DNA of 39,647 nt from Paenibacillus popilliae ATCC 14706 (lineage in GTDB: Bacteria > Bacillota > Bacilli > Paenibacillales > Paenibacillaceae), in NCBI RefSeq assembly GCF_000315235.1, contig NZ_BALG01000072.1:1-39647 (forward strand), written 5' to 3'. A model generated the notes under the pieces. It searched no databases. It was not told the DNA's origin and saw only the letters and a program-made list of their open reading frames with translations. Positions 23,709 to 31,879 of this stretch are shown here, one piece after another (position 1 is the first letter of the stretch; every line of letters starts with the position of its first letter). Position numbers and translations under genes: made by a program.

Positions 23709-25040
23709 ATGAAGACAAAGTGGAACATTTCCTCCGTGTTGCTAATTGTCATCTTACTCAGCGGCTGTGGCGGAGAAAAGAAGGCATTGGAGCCACTTCA
23801 AGAAGGAAAAGGAAAGATAAAGGTGATGTGTGACAACGAAGCATCGTTCTATAGTCAGTATGGCGATATTTTTACGATTAAATATCCGAATATTGACTTG
23901 GAAGTGATGAGTACGGCCGAGGTGGAACGTCAGGGCGAAGATGACGAAGAAATGAAGAAATGGATAGAGAAACATAAACCGGATGTGCTGCTCCTGGACG
24001 CACCATTATTCGCATCCTACGCCCAAGAGGGAAAGCTATATAATTTAGAAGAAGTCATAGCGGAAGAGAAATTCGATGTAGCTGGATACATGCCGGGTGT
24101 GATTGATAACCTGCGTGCGAAAGGAAATGGCACGTTATATGGGCTGGCCCCTAGTTTTACTGTCCCTGTATTGTATTACAACCGCGATATATTTGAAGAG
24201 AACCATATTGAACTGCCGCGCAACAAGATGACTTGGCAAGAGGTCTTTGATTTATCCAAGCGATTCGAGGGTATAGGATCAGGTGAGAATCGGGTGTTTG
24301 GACTTTTTCTGGACTATAGGGACACGATAGAGGTTTTAAAATATATTGCAGCTACCTTTTCCTTGCAAATGTTCGATTCGAAGGCAGAGAAGTTCCTTAT
24401 TCATTCAGACCATTGGAAGAGAGCCGTTAAGCTAGCAACGGATGCCGTACGCTCCAAAACCGTTTCTTTTGACAACAGTAACAGTAACCATCCCGATGCT
24501 TTTATGGAAGAAAAAGCGGCCATGACCATTGATTGGCCTCTTCGGACACAAATGTTCCAAGATCCGGGTTTCATCGGCGGAAAAAAAATAAATTGGGGTA
24601 TGGTCACCATTCCGGTTGACCCGAAAAACCCTGATGAATCCTTGCACGTGGAATTGCCCTCCATTACAGCGATTGCAGCCGATTCCCCGAATAAACCAGC
24701 GGCATGGGCCTTCGTAAAATTCGTAAATGAACCAGAAATGGCGAAGGCTTCGTCTCGTGCAGTGGGCGGTCCGTTACCGACGCGAGGCCAATTCCTCAAG
24801 GAAATGGATGGAATCAATACGGAGTCATTCTATATGTTGAAGCCTACGGCACAGACTTCGTACTTTTGGTATCACAAGGATGTTCCGGAAGAGTTTTACG
24901 ATCTCTGCAGACCGTTGCTTGCCGATGCATTAAAAGCAATCGTAGACAACAAGAAGACGGTCGATGAAGCGCTGGCTGAGCTGGAAGTGCAGGGTCAGGA
25001 CGCGTTGGTGAAAGCGCGAGAAGCAAAATTAGGCGTCTAA
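23709..25040 (+). CDS. Extracellular solute-binding lipoprotein, copy B
   Basis: It has 443 residues with ribosome site AAGGGGAGAG and lipobox 'ILLSGC'. It is collinear with copy A: 'KHKPDVLLLDAPLFASYAQE', 'VLYYNRDIFEENHIELPRNK', 'MTWQEVFDLSKRFEG', 'EKAAMTIDWPLRTQMFQ', 'PNKPAAWAFVKFVNEPEMAK' and a shared C-terminus 'TVDEALAELEVQGQDALVKA'. Differences concentrate in the middle (about residues 200-290), where a ligand would be gripped, so the two may differ in specificity. It follows copy A by 69 bases in the same direction and is probably co-transcribed. No transporter partners lie in the window. Confidence 0.85.
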   Translation: MKTKWNISSVLLIVILLSGCGGEKKALEPLQEGKGKIKVMCDNEASFYSQYGDIFTIKYPNIDLEVMSTAEVERQGEDDEEMKKWIEKHKPDVLLLDAPLFASYAQEGKLYNLEEVIAEEKFDVAGYMPGVIDNLRAKGNGTLYGLAPSFTVPVLYYNRDIFEENHIELPRNKMTWQEVFDLSKRFEGIGSGENRVFGLFLDYRDTIEVLKYIAATFSLQMFDSKAEKFLIHSDHWKRAVKLATDAVRSKTVSFDNSNSNHPDAFMEEKAAMTIDWPLRTQMFQDPGFIGGKKINWGMVTIPVDPKNPDESLHVELPSITAIAADSPNKPAAWAFVKFVNEPEMAKASSRAVGGPLPTRGQFLKEMDGINTESFYMLKPTAQTSYFWYHKDVPEEFYDLCRPLLADALKAIVDNKKTVDEALAELEVQGQDALVKAREAKLGV

Positions 25041-25084
25041 GAAGCAGCGGCAGGAGCACCGGAAATATAAATGGAAACGAAAAA

Positions 25085-25113
25085 GCCGCCGTAGATTGCA
25101 TCTGCGGCGGCTT
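25085..25113 (+). terminator. Terminator of the lipoprotein pair
   Basis: GCCGCCGTAGAT pairs with ATCTGCGGCGGC (12 bp, one G-T), with a three-base loop and a short TT tail, 45 bases after the copy B stop. Confidence 0.65.
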
Positions 25114-25558
25114 GCTTATGTACGCCCAGCACGGGCGTCATCCATACGGTGAAAGAGCAGTTTTGAAAAGCAGTTATGAGTGGTAGTGCAAAAAAACAAC
25201 CAACGCGTGTGACTTGTCACTCTTCATGTAGTGTTTTTGTAAAGTAAGGGGAGTCGTCATATCTTTGGATTTATTAATATTTTTTACAATAATGTTAATC
25301 TGAAAGTGAGCCATTTTCAAATCCACCTCTTTCGTTTGTTGACACAGCAACTACATTTTACATAAGGGGTTTTGAAAATGGCTTTCCTCATTTATTCCCT
25401 CCCGACTTCCTACCGGGAAGCAAAAGGGTTAAAAGTCTGCTTTCTCGTAATAAGGAAGGAAATCGTGGCTTCCCGTTCCTGCTGGTCGTTCCACTCTGCT
25501 TGTCCCCTCCCAATGAGAAAGGATCTAATAGTGTATCTTACAAGGAGGAGGCTACCAA
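25114..25558. other. Gap with short repeats, no gene recognised
   Basis: TAGTGCAAAAAAACAACCAACGCG at 25182 onward repeats part of 21916-21933 with one or two extra bases. AGCCATTTTCAAA (25309-25321) and TTTGAAAATGGCT (25371-25383) form a perfect 13-bp inverted repeat with 49 bp between. A third element, CCTCCCGACTTCCTACCGGG around 25400, can form a small hairpin. These look like mobile-element ends, but no transposase remains. Confidence 0.4.
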
Positions 25559-25669
25559 TTGGGCGATATTATAGGCGGTTACGGATGTCATCATCTCTTC
25601 ACTTCTACAGGTGTAATCTTGGTTCTGTTCATTTTGCTCGTCATCGTATCTCGTGCATTCATTTATTAG
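25559..25669 (+). CDS. YjcZ-family sporulation peptide
   Basis: It has 36 residues from TTG 25559, behind AAGGAGGAGG. The sequence starts 'MGDIIGGYGCHHLFTSTGVI' and has one membrane segment ('VILVLFILLVIVSRAFIY') to the end. The Gly/Tyr/Cys-containing head followed by a single hydrophobic helix ending 'LLVIV' is the pattern of the YjcZ/YtpI-like small sporulation proteins of Bacillus and Paenibacillus. It is probably made in the mother cell or forespore and membrane- or coat-associated; the function is unknown. The terminator at 25731 ends the transcript. Confidence 0.75.
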   Translation: MGDIIGGYGCHHLFTSTGVILVLFILLVIVSRAFIY

Positions 25670-25730
25670 AATCCACGATAAGATGATGGGGTTCCTCATG
25701 TATCCGTGCTTATCGGTCGTCTTATTTCGT

Positions 25731-25759
25731 GCCCTGCTGATAGAGCAGGGCTATTTTTT
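25731..25759 (+). terminator. Terminator after the YjcZ-type gene
   Basis: GCCCTGCT / AGCAGGGC 8-bp stem, a five-base loop, then TATTTTTT. Confidence 0.8.
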
Positions 25760-25792
25760 ACTGATATTCCGTTGTCCGTATTCAAGAAACAA

Positions 25793-27346
25793 TCAAGCCT
25801 CTTTGTCTAGCCGGGTAAGCGGCTGCTTGGCCGGTCCCTCCAGCACTTTGCCGTTCATCGAGAAGCGGGAGCCGTGGCAGGGGCAATCCCAGCTCCGTTC
25901 ACCGCTGTTCCACTCCAACTCGCATCCCATATGGGTGCATGTCGTATCGACGACATGGAGCGTGCCGTGCTCATCCCGGAAGGCGCCGGCTCTGCGCCCG
26001 TCAACGGTGACGACCGCGCCTTCCCCGGCAGCGAGCTCCTCCGGCGTCTGCTGCACCGATTCCAGCTTCCCGCCGACGAGATGCTTGGCAACGTCGGCGT
26101 TGTGGACGACGAAGTTCTTCACATCCGGCGTCACCTGGAACCGGGATGGCGTGTATAGCTCGCGATACGGGCTATCTTTGCCCTGCACGATATCGCGCAG
26201 AAGCAGGCCCGCGCCGGTGCTATTCGTCATGCCCCATTTCCGGAATCCGGTAGCGACGAGCACATTGTCGATTCCCGACGAGACCGGACCGATATAAGGA
26301 ACCTTATCCAAAGAGACCAGGTCCTGAGCCGACCAGCGGTACGCAATGCGCGGGACCTGGACCATTCGCTCGGCGAATGCCCGCAGCGCCTCATAGTGCT
26401 TCATCGTGCAGATGCCTTGGCCGGTCTTATGGCTCTCGCCGCCGATCAGAAGCAGCCATTCGCCGTCTTGGGCGGCCGCGGTTCGTACCGACCGCTTCGG
26501 ATGGTCAGCGCTCAAATACATGCCTTCAAGATCAGCCTCATCCCCGACTGGTATTCCCAAGACATAGGATCGCTCCGCATGAAGGCGGGTGAAATAATAC
26601 CCTTTGCCATCGAAGAACGGGAAGTGGGTGCAGGAGATGACATGCTTCGCGGTGACCCGGCAGCCATCCTTCGTGATAACGGTCGGAGCCACTCCTTCTT
26701 CGACAGTATGGGCCATCGTGTTCTCGTAGATGACACCTCCCGCTTGCAGATATTGCTCTGTTAGCACCTTCACATACTGCAAGGGATGGAACTGAGCCTG
26801 TCCCTTCATGACGATGGCTCCCTTAATCGGCACAGGGAGGGGGCAAGCATCGACCCACTCGCCGGGGATGCCGAGCTTATGATAGGCGGTCATCTCATCG
26901 GCAATTCGACGAACGCTCTCTTCTGTCTCCGTATAGATATAAGCGTCTTGCTCGCGGAAGCCGCATGCGATGCGGTGCTTCTCTACAAGCCGCTGTATGA
27001 ACTGGGCTGCCTCCGCATTGGCCTGATAATAGAGCTTGGCCTTCCCCTCGCCGAACATGCCGATCAAGTCATGATAAATCAGATCATGCTGTGCCGTAAT
27101 TTTAGCGGTCGTATGTCCGGTCGTGCCATTGAACAATCGGCCGGCTTCGAGCAAGACGGTACGGTAGCCCTCGCTAGCCAGCAGATAGGCTGTCGTCATG
27201 CCGGTGATTCCGCCCCCGACGATGGCGACATCGGCCTGAACCGAAGGCTCCGCCAGCTTCGGGAAGACGGGAAGGGAACAAGTATCCCTCCAGTACGATT
27301 CGGGGAGAGCAGGCAGCTCTTCATGAATGGGGCGGTTCTTGGTCAT
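25793..27346 (-). CDS. FAD-dependent oxidoreductase with C-terminal Rieske domain
   Basis: It has 517 residues. The N-terminal DAO-type domain begins with the dinucleotide-binding motif 'ADVAIVGGGITGMTTAYLLA' near 39-58 and 'YRTVLLEAG'. 'NGTTGHTTAKITAQHDLIYH' is typical of the YhfW-like group. The C-terminal Rieske domain carries the two ligand pairs 'CTHMGC' (470-475) and 'CPCHG' (488-492), which bind a 2Fe-2S cluster. The combination of a glycine-oxidase-like flavin domain and a Rieske domain is well known in Bacillus and actinobacteria, but its substrate is not established. There is no signal peptide, so the protein is cytoplasmic. Confidence 0.9.
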   Translation of the reverse strand: MTKNRPIHEELPALPESYWRDTCSLPVFPKLAEPSVQADVAIVGGGITGMTTAYLLASEGYRTVLLEAGRLFNGTTGHTTAKITAQHDLIYHDLIGMFGEGKAKLYYQANAEAAQFIQRLVEKHRIACGFREQDAYIYTETEESVRRIADEMTAYHKLGIPGEWVDACPLPVPIKGAIVMKGQAQFHPLQYVKVLTEQYLQAGGVIYENTMAHTVEEGVAPTVITKDGCRVTAKHVISCTHFPFFDGKGYYFTRLHAERSYVLGIPVGDEADLEGMYLSADHPKRSVRTAAAQDGEWLLLIGGESHKTGQGICTMKHYEALRAFAERMVQVPRIAYRWSAQDLVSLDKVPYIGPVSSGIDNVLVATGFRKWGMTNSTGAGLLLRDIVQGKDSPYRELYTPSRFQVTPDVKNFVVHNADVAKHLVGGKLESVQQTPEELAAGEGAVVTVDGRRAGAFRDEHGTLHVVDTTCTHMGCELEWNSGERSWDCPCHGSRFSMNGKVLEGPAKQPLTRLDKEA

Positions 27347-27496
27347 GCTGATCCTCCTGGTCCTTCACAGTATATGTTATCACCATTGCCGCAACGGCAT
27401 CATTACATACATCCGGGCTGACTCCATGCCAACCGGAATATTCCCGGTTTACGGAACATATATAATTACAATGAGATGGAAAAGGAGGGAATCCCA

Positions 27497-27880
27497 ATGA
27501 CGGAGAAGAAGCCTGCACCTACACCGCCTGCCAAAAAAGAAAAACCGCCTGCGAAGCCGCATCATGTTCAGACTTGCCTTCACCCGATCGTACAGCCTGC
27601 CTATGTCAATCATCAACCGTCCGCGTGCACTCCGATATGCACGACGGCGGCCGTACCGCAGCCAACCGATTACGTGACTTGTCTGGACCCGGTATTCCTG
27701 GACCATCTGAGCCGGCATCAAGGCCAGCAGATAACTGTCCGGACGACGGTAGAGACGCTGGAAGGCGTATTGGCCGGCGTCGCGGTCGATCATATTCTGT
27801 TGAATCAGCATGATAAGGCGTTCCATATCCGGACCGCACAGATTGTTTATTTCGAGGGGCTGCCGATATCGTATTTATAA
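27497..27880 (+). CDS. DUF2642-family (YuzF-like) protein
   Basis: It has 127 residues from ATG 27497, behind AAAGGAGGG. A Pro/Lys-rich N-terminal tail (about 1-28) and a Cys-containing linker ('VQTCLHPIVQPAYV', 'ACTPICTTAAVPQP') are followed by a small beta-rich domain from about residue 60. That domain reads 'YVTCLDPVFLDHLSRHQGQQ', 'ITVRTTVETLEGVLAGVAVD' and 'HILLNQHDKAFHIRTAQIVY'. This fits the Sm-like DUF2642 family found in sporulating Bacilli. Relatives are found in spore preparations, but the role is unknown. It is divergent from the oxidoreductase gene. Confidence 0.75.
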   Translation: MTEKKPAPTPPAKKEKPPAKPHHVQTCLHPIVQPAYVNHQPSACTPICTTAAVPQPTDYVTCLDPVFLDHLSRHQGQQITVRTTVETLEGVLAGVAVDHILLNQHDKAFHIRTAQIVYFEGLPISYL

Positions 27881-27926
27881 TGCGGCGCGTGCATGTATTT
27901 CGTTCAAAACGGATGATGTTCATTCC

Positions 27927-27957
27927 ATGAGGGAACATTATTTATGAGGGAACATTA
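27927..27957. repeat. Tandem ATGAGGGAACATTA repeat
   Basis: Two copies of the 14-mer at 27927-27940 and 27944-27957 (17-base period). A weak AGCAGGG/CCCTGCT hairpin at 28011-28037 may end transcription of 27497-27880. Nothing else is seen in 27881-28142. Confidence 0.4.
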
Positions 27958-28142
27958 GAAATGAGGCTGGCATGGCTAAGTCCAGTGAATGCAGGGTCAG
28001 AAATAGAAAAAGCAGGGCTTCTGCGCGAAACCCTGCTATCAAATGCGTATGTTATGGTCGCCAATTCTATTTCTGGGATGGAGCTTGCTGGTCATAGCCT
28101 TCTTCCGCGTTTACGATCCTAAGTCGAGCCAAAGGCTCCGTA

Positions 28143-28658
28143 TTACGAGGTCGAGATGACGCGGCGTGCGGTCACAAACGTCTTGTCCCAGGTGCTGCCG
28201 GAAAAATCGGAAATCGTTACGCCGACACCGACTTTATAGGTATGAAGAAGCTTGTCTTCGCCCATGTAGATGGATACGTGGTTAATCTTGCCATCCCGGT
28301 TCGTGTCGGAAAAGACGAGATCACCAGGCTGTAAATTGTTCTTGGAGACTTTGACGCCGACCGTCGCTTGATCACGCGAAGAACGCGGAAGCTTGATGCC
28401 ATGCTTCTGGAACACATACTGCGTGAACGAAGAGCAGTCGAATTGATCAGTTCGGCCGGATTCGGCTCCGAAATGATAAGGGACGCCGAGAAAGGCTTTC
28501 CCTGTCGCAATGATTTTATCCGCTACCGTGGATGCGGATGTAGAGGCCGCTTGGGCTTGATGGGGGGCCGCTATCACCGTGCCTGACAATGTTATAAAAA
28601 AGCTAAGGCTGATTCCCATTACCGTTTTTAGGATGCGATGATTCTTCATGTTGTTCAA
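28143..28658 (-). CDS. Secreted NlpC/P60 cell-wall hydrolase
   Basis: It has about 171 residues. TTG 28658 is preferred: AGGAGG lies six bases upstream on the minus strand, while ATG 28649 is 15 bases away. The signal peptide ends about 'HQAQAAST'. The NlpC/P60 domain fills the rest. The catalytic Cys is in 'FDCSSFTQYVFQKHGIKLPR', the His in 'INHVSIYMGEDKLLHTYK', and 'LQPGDLVFSDTNRDGK' lies between them. It should cleave D-gamma-glutamyl-diaminopimelate bonds in peptidoglycan stem peptides outside the cell. No SH3 or LysM binding domain is present, so it is a minimal single-domain hydrolase. Confidence 0.9.
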   Translation of the reverse strand: MNNMKNHRILKTVMGISLSFFITLSGTVIAAPHQAQAASTSASTVADKIIATGKAFLGVPYHFGAESGRTDQFDCSSFTQYVFQKHGIKLPRSSRDQATVGVKVSKNNLQPGDLVFSDTNRDGKINHVSIYMGEDKLLHTYKVGVGVTISDFSGSTWDKTFVTARRVISTS

Positions 28659-28874
28659 GGTCGTCCTCCTTGTATTGAAAAGTTGAGTAAGGCCTATAAA
28701 CAACATAACATATGATTTGCATCCATTATTTAACGGATGTCATGAAGATACGATAACGTCAATGAATTTCCGGATTTATTAGAATTCGATGAGAAAATAG
28801 TAACGATTTCGTCACAACTTAGGCTAGTAGCATCAAGTTCCTGATATCCAGCAAACCGTGGTAGAGGAGAAGGA

Positions 28875-28902
28875 CAGGCACTGACATTCCCGTCAGTGCC
28901 TG
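28875..28902. repeat. 11-bp inverted repeat
   Basis: CAGGCACTGAC / GTCAGTGCCTG with a six-base loop. No T-run follows on either strand, so the terminator role is uncertain. The stretch 28659-29024 otherwise holds only the upstream region of the hydrolase gene. Confidence 0.5.
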
Positions 28903-29024
28903 TTCGAGTATATATAGGCAAGACATCGAGTGCAAGCAACATGGGGAACTCGTTCCCGGGACGCGTGCCAGTGCTGTTGATCGCGGAGGCATTCGGTGGC
29001 CTGGAAGTTCTTTATTGCGATGTC

Positions 29025-29053
29025 TTGACTTTCGGCGGGAGGAGAGCTATGAT
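29025..29053 (+). promoter_or_regulatory. Promoter upstream of 29136
   Basis: TTGACT, 17 bases, TATGAT. It is followed by a TTTAGTAA triple repeat (about 29066-29088) in the leader. Confidence 0.6.
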
Positions 29054-29135
29054 AGGACATGTGAGTTAGTAATTTAGTAATTTAGTAGATGAAATAGCTT
29101 TACTATTTTTCAGATTCGGATGGGGGATATAGAAG

Positions 29136-29615
29136 ATGAACATTCCTACAAATCTAAAGCATAAGCCTGTCATTGTCTCGGAAAATTACGAGAATGTAGA
29201 CGGACGTTATTCGGGACATTCCGATGCGAAGGGGCTCTCCTTGGGGTTGGCCCAATGGAATGACCGTGGCAAGGTCGATATCTCGGCGAAAGTATGGCGA
29301 TATACCGGCGAGAAATGGTCCAGACAGTCGGAGGAGCTGCCGCTTCACCGCGTGCTCGACCTGGCTATCCTCGTCTGCCAGAGCATGGTTCATTTCCGCG
29401 ACGCGTATCGTTATAAGGACTTGTATGATCCAGAGAATCCGATTATTGAGCGCATCGGATTGCAAGGGGATGCGATGACGGTGGCGGTATGCATCGACAA
29501 CGAGAAGATTAAGGAGGATATCAAGCTGTTCAGCCAGGCGCTTAGCAACGATGACGAATTGAATGGCGAGCGGTTGCGGACATTGTCGGCCTTACTGAAG
29601 GAAATGGGGTATTGA
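29136..29615 (+). CDS. Conserved hypothetical protein (DUF6530-like)
   Basis: It has 159 residues, cytoplasmic, with no membrane segment or signal peptide. The sequence opens 'MNIPTNLKHKPVIVSENYEN' and contains 'GLSLGLAQWNDRGKVDISAK', 'RQSEELPLHRVLDLAILVCQ' and 'LKEMGY' at the end. I associate these strings with a family named DUF6530, from memory and not verified. The strong promoter at 29025 and the short distance to 29659 suggest a two-gene operon ended by the terminator at 30059. The function is unknown. Confidence 0.65.
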   Translation: MNIPTNLKHKPVIVSENYENVDGRYSGHSDAKGLSLGLAQWNDRGKVDISAKVWRYTGEKWSRQSEELPLHRVLDLAILVCQSMVHFRDAYRYKDLYDPENPIIERIGLQGDAMTVAVCIDNEKIKEDIKLFSQALSNDDELNGERLRTLSALLKEMGY

Positions 29616-29658
29616 TTCGGATAAAGCATTCGCGCCGCGTAAGGAAGGAGGAGTCGTC

Positions 29659-30051
29659 ATGGCATTGGATAAGCAAAGAAAGAAGGAACTGGCCTCGACA
29701 TACCAGCAGTCGTTCCGGCCGATGGGCGTCTACCAGATACGCAATGTGAAGAACGGGAAAATTCTCGTGGCCGGCACGATGGATCTGGATGGAGCCAATC
29801 ATAAGCTTGAATTCATGAAGCAGACGAAGATGAACGGCATTCGGGAGCTGAAGCAGGATTGGGATGCGTATGGCGGCGACTGCTTCGTGTTCGAGGAGCT
29901 TGATCAAATCAAGCCGCGCGAAGAAATCGTCGCCGACCGTTCCGAATTGAAGAAATACCGGGACGAGGTGGACGCGCTGCTGGAACTGTGGATCGAGAAG
30001 CTGCAGCCATTTGGAGATAACGGATATAATAAACCGAAGCGTAAGCCATAA
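29659..30051 (+). CDS. GIY-YIG nuclease-family-like protein
   Basis: It has 130 residues behind GGAAGGAGGAG. The segment 'MGVYQIRNVKNGKILVAGTM' and 'DLDGANHKLEFMKQTKMNGI' corresponds to the N-terminal part of a group of small Firmicute GIY-YIG proteins. The canonical GIY is replaced by GVYQI and the YIG by VAG. 'LKQDWDAYGGDCFVFEELDQ' and a C-terminal helix 'KKYRDEVDALLELWIEKL' follow. The active-site Arg and Glu of true nucleases are not clearly present, so activity is doubtful. It is probably co-transcribed with the gene at 29136. Confidence 0.65.
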   Translation: MALDKQRKKELASTYQQSFRPMGVYQIRNVKNGKILVAGTMDLDGANHKLEFMKQTKMNGIRELKQDWDAYGGDCFVFEELDQIKPREEIVADRSELKKYRDEVDALLELWIEKLQPFGDNGYNKPKRKP

Positions 30052-30058
30052 CCGCAGG

Positions 30059-30082
30059 AACCGGCCGGAAGGCCGGTTTTTT
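30059..30082 (+). terminator. Terminator of the 29136-30051 pair
   Basis: AACCGGCC GGAA GGCCGGTT stem-loop followed by a T-run. Confidence 0.88.
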
Positions 30083-30109
30083 GCTGCATATGGGAACGAC
30101 TTCATCGCA

Positions 30110-30183
30110 CTAGCGCTGGTAAATTTGCCGGTAGCGGGCCGGAGTAATGTGCTCGAATTTTTTGAAGGTTTTAATGAAGTAGC
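30110..30183 (-). pseudogene. C-terminal stub of an AraC-family regulator
   Basis: On the minus strand the 24 codons before the stop at 30110-30112 read 'SYFIKTFKKFEHITPARYRQ' and 'IYQR'. This is the second recognition helix and signature end of an AraC/XylS DNA-binding domain. The rest of the gene is missing. The joint at 30183 runs directly into dhaK on the opposite strand, marking a deletion. Confidence 0.75.
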
Positions 30184-30795
30184 TTGCTCGTGCATAAGAT
30201 TGCCGGCGCCGCCGCCGAAGCGGGATTGGAATTGGCGGACGTGAAGAGCATCACCCAAAAAGCGATCGACCGTACGAGAAGCATCGGCTTCGCCCTCACT
30301 TCCTGTACCGTCCCGGCCAAAGGGACGCCGACCTTCGAACTGGGCGAGGATGAAATCGAGTACGGCGTAGGCATTCACGGCGAGCCCGGCATCCGCAGGG
30401 AGAAAAACGCCGCCGCCGATAAGCTGGCGAAGAAAATGGTGGCGGACCTGTTCCGCGACATGAAGCTGGACGATGGTTCGGCCGAGGAGCTCGCGGTGCT
30501 CGTCAACGGGTTCGGCGCATCGCTACTACAGGAATTGTATTTGTTGGCTAATGCGGTCGTGCGGGAAATCCGCAGCCGTCATGTTTCCATCTTCAAGGTT
30601 TTCGTCGGCAATGATATGACGAGCATCGATATGGCTGGCGCTTCCGTGTCTTTGAAGCGGCTGGATGAGCAGTTGAAGCATTATTTGCAGGCGGACTGCG
30701 CTACGCCGGCATTGCAAGTCAACGGGCCGTTCTCTTCGCTGCGCAGCGCGGAGGCGGGAACGGAGCTTCAAGCAATTGAAGCGGGAATGGCATGA
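30184..30795 (+). pseudogene. dhaK: DhaK (dihydroxyacetone kinase subunit), N-terminal third missing
   Basis: It encodes 203 residues from 'LVHKIAGAAAEAGLELADVK' to the normal C-terminus. 'TSCTVPAKGTPTFELGEDEI', 'EYGVGIHGEPGIRREK' and 'LAVLVNGFGASLLQELYLLA' are typical of DhaK. Full-length DhaK is about 330 residues. The missing part includes the N-terminal dihydroxyacetone-binding loops, while the catalytic His of 'VGIHGEPG' is still present. TTG 30184 has no ribosome site, and the upstream DNA is the AraC stub, so the gene is almost certainly dead. Confidence 0.85.
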
Positions 30796-30799
30796 AATT

Positions 30800-30893
30800 A
30801 TGGAGCATCACGCCGGGAATATCGGCGACTTCTTCCATGCCTGTTCCTTCGTCATTATGGAGCACTGCGGCGGCGCTTCCGGGCCGATAAAAG
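30800..30893 (+). pseudogene. dhaL: DhaL remnant
   Basis: 'MEHHAGNIGDFFHACSFVIM' and 'EHCGGASGP' align with the region of DhaL around 'VGGASGPLYG'. The start, the ADP-binding Asp cluster and everything after 'GGASGP' are lost. It follows the dhaK remnant as in an intact dhaKL operon. Confidence 0.5.
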
Positions 30894-30917
30894 TAGTCTT
30901 TACCAACGATAGATCGG

Positions 30918-30944
30918 CACTTCCCTACTGGGAAGTGTCTTTTT
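30918..30944 (+). terminator. Terminator after the dhaKL remnant
   Basis: CACTTCCC TACT GGGAAGTG stem-loop, then TCTTTTT. Probably the original operon terminator. Confidence 0.85.
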
Positions 30945-31075
30945 ATGGATGAATTTGGAGTGAAAGAATGTGGAATGGCGGAAATCTTAACTTTTTTTAA
31001 CTAGGATGACGAAGGGATTATTGCTTATAATTAGAATTGTCAAATCATGTTGCTTAAGGGAGGGTAAGGTAGAGA

Positions 31076-31399
31076 ATGGAAGAGATGAATAAGGGCGGTT
31101 CCTGTAGCATGGCTGAAAAGGAAGCAATCCTTCATCGAAATGAGCTGTCAGTTGCTGGCAGGGAATGGATGATAAGCAGGCTGGAGCCGGAGGAAGAGAA
31201 GGTTATAAACGATCTGATGCGCGAAATCGAACAGATTCGGGCGCGAATGGTCAGTCTGGCGATGGAAAATAATGACCTGCTGAATGAAAAGGCAATCCGG
31301 GAAAGTCAGCGGCTTGATAAATACATTGTGCTCATCCAGAAGGCGAGATGCCGGCACCGGAGCAAGCAGCAGCGGGGCGATGTACTGCTTCACCAGTAA
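31076..31399 (+). CDS. Spo0E-like aspartyl-phosphate phosphatase
   Basis: It has 107 residues with AGGGAGGG upstream. The Spo0E-family core is at about 45-85: 'LMREIEQIRARMVSLAMENN', then the signature 'SQRLDKYIV'. Spo0E proteins dephosphorylate Spo0A~P and delay sporulation. This protein is longer than the usual 50-85 residues because of a charged N-terminal extension ('MEEMNKGGSCSMAEKEAILH') of unknown meaning, and has a basic C-terminal tail. It is soluble. Other in-frame starts (for example ATG 31085 or 31109) cannot be excluded. Confidence 0.75.
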   Translation: MEEMNKGGSCSMAEKEAILHRNELSVAGREWMISRLEPEEEKVINDLMREIEQIRARMVSLAMENNDLLNEKAIRESQRLDKYIVLIQKARCRHRSKQQRGDVLLHQ

Positions 31400-31879
31400 G
31401 TAGGACGAAGACAGATCTTCTAAGATGGAGCGGAGGACGAAGCAGAGGGGCAGACGACGGCTATCCGCTGGAACGATGAATTGCTGGATGTGGTCTTCTT
31501 CTTAGACAAGCTGCCCTGCGATTTATGGAATACACAAGGAATTTCATGAGCGCTACAGGGTCATACTTGGCTACTACCTTACGAAGTTGCAGCATGGATT
31601 TATGAGTTATTCGGCCGTCTTGCTCGATATGAAAATGGCTCCATCCGCTAATGCATTTGATGCAAATTCAATGCAGCCTAGAGCTCTTTCAAGAAGAAGT
31701 GAAAGGACTGGTGGAAAAGTTCCGCAGTGCTGTAGCATGTCATGATGATGCCGGTAACGGTTCCTGGTCACAGTTCAATAGAAAAGACACCTACTCACAG
31801 GATAAGGTTAGGCGGCTCGGGGTATTTTACTATAAGGTCCATATATTATCCCAGTCTTGACCATGGAGGTACATGCATC
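31400..31879. other. Gap, possible small degraded ORFs
   Basis: Short coding-like stretches ('IRWNDELLDVVFFLDKLPCD' near 31460-31520, 'GYYLTKLQHGFMSYSAVLLD' near 31570-31630) are broken by stops. I recognise nothing. No terminator or RNA is evident. Confidence 0.3.

Noticed and set aside
28660-28880. c-di-AMP (ydaO-type) riboswitch upstream of the NlpC/P60 gene
   Set aside because: Such genes often carry one, but I could not find the conserved core in this leader.
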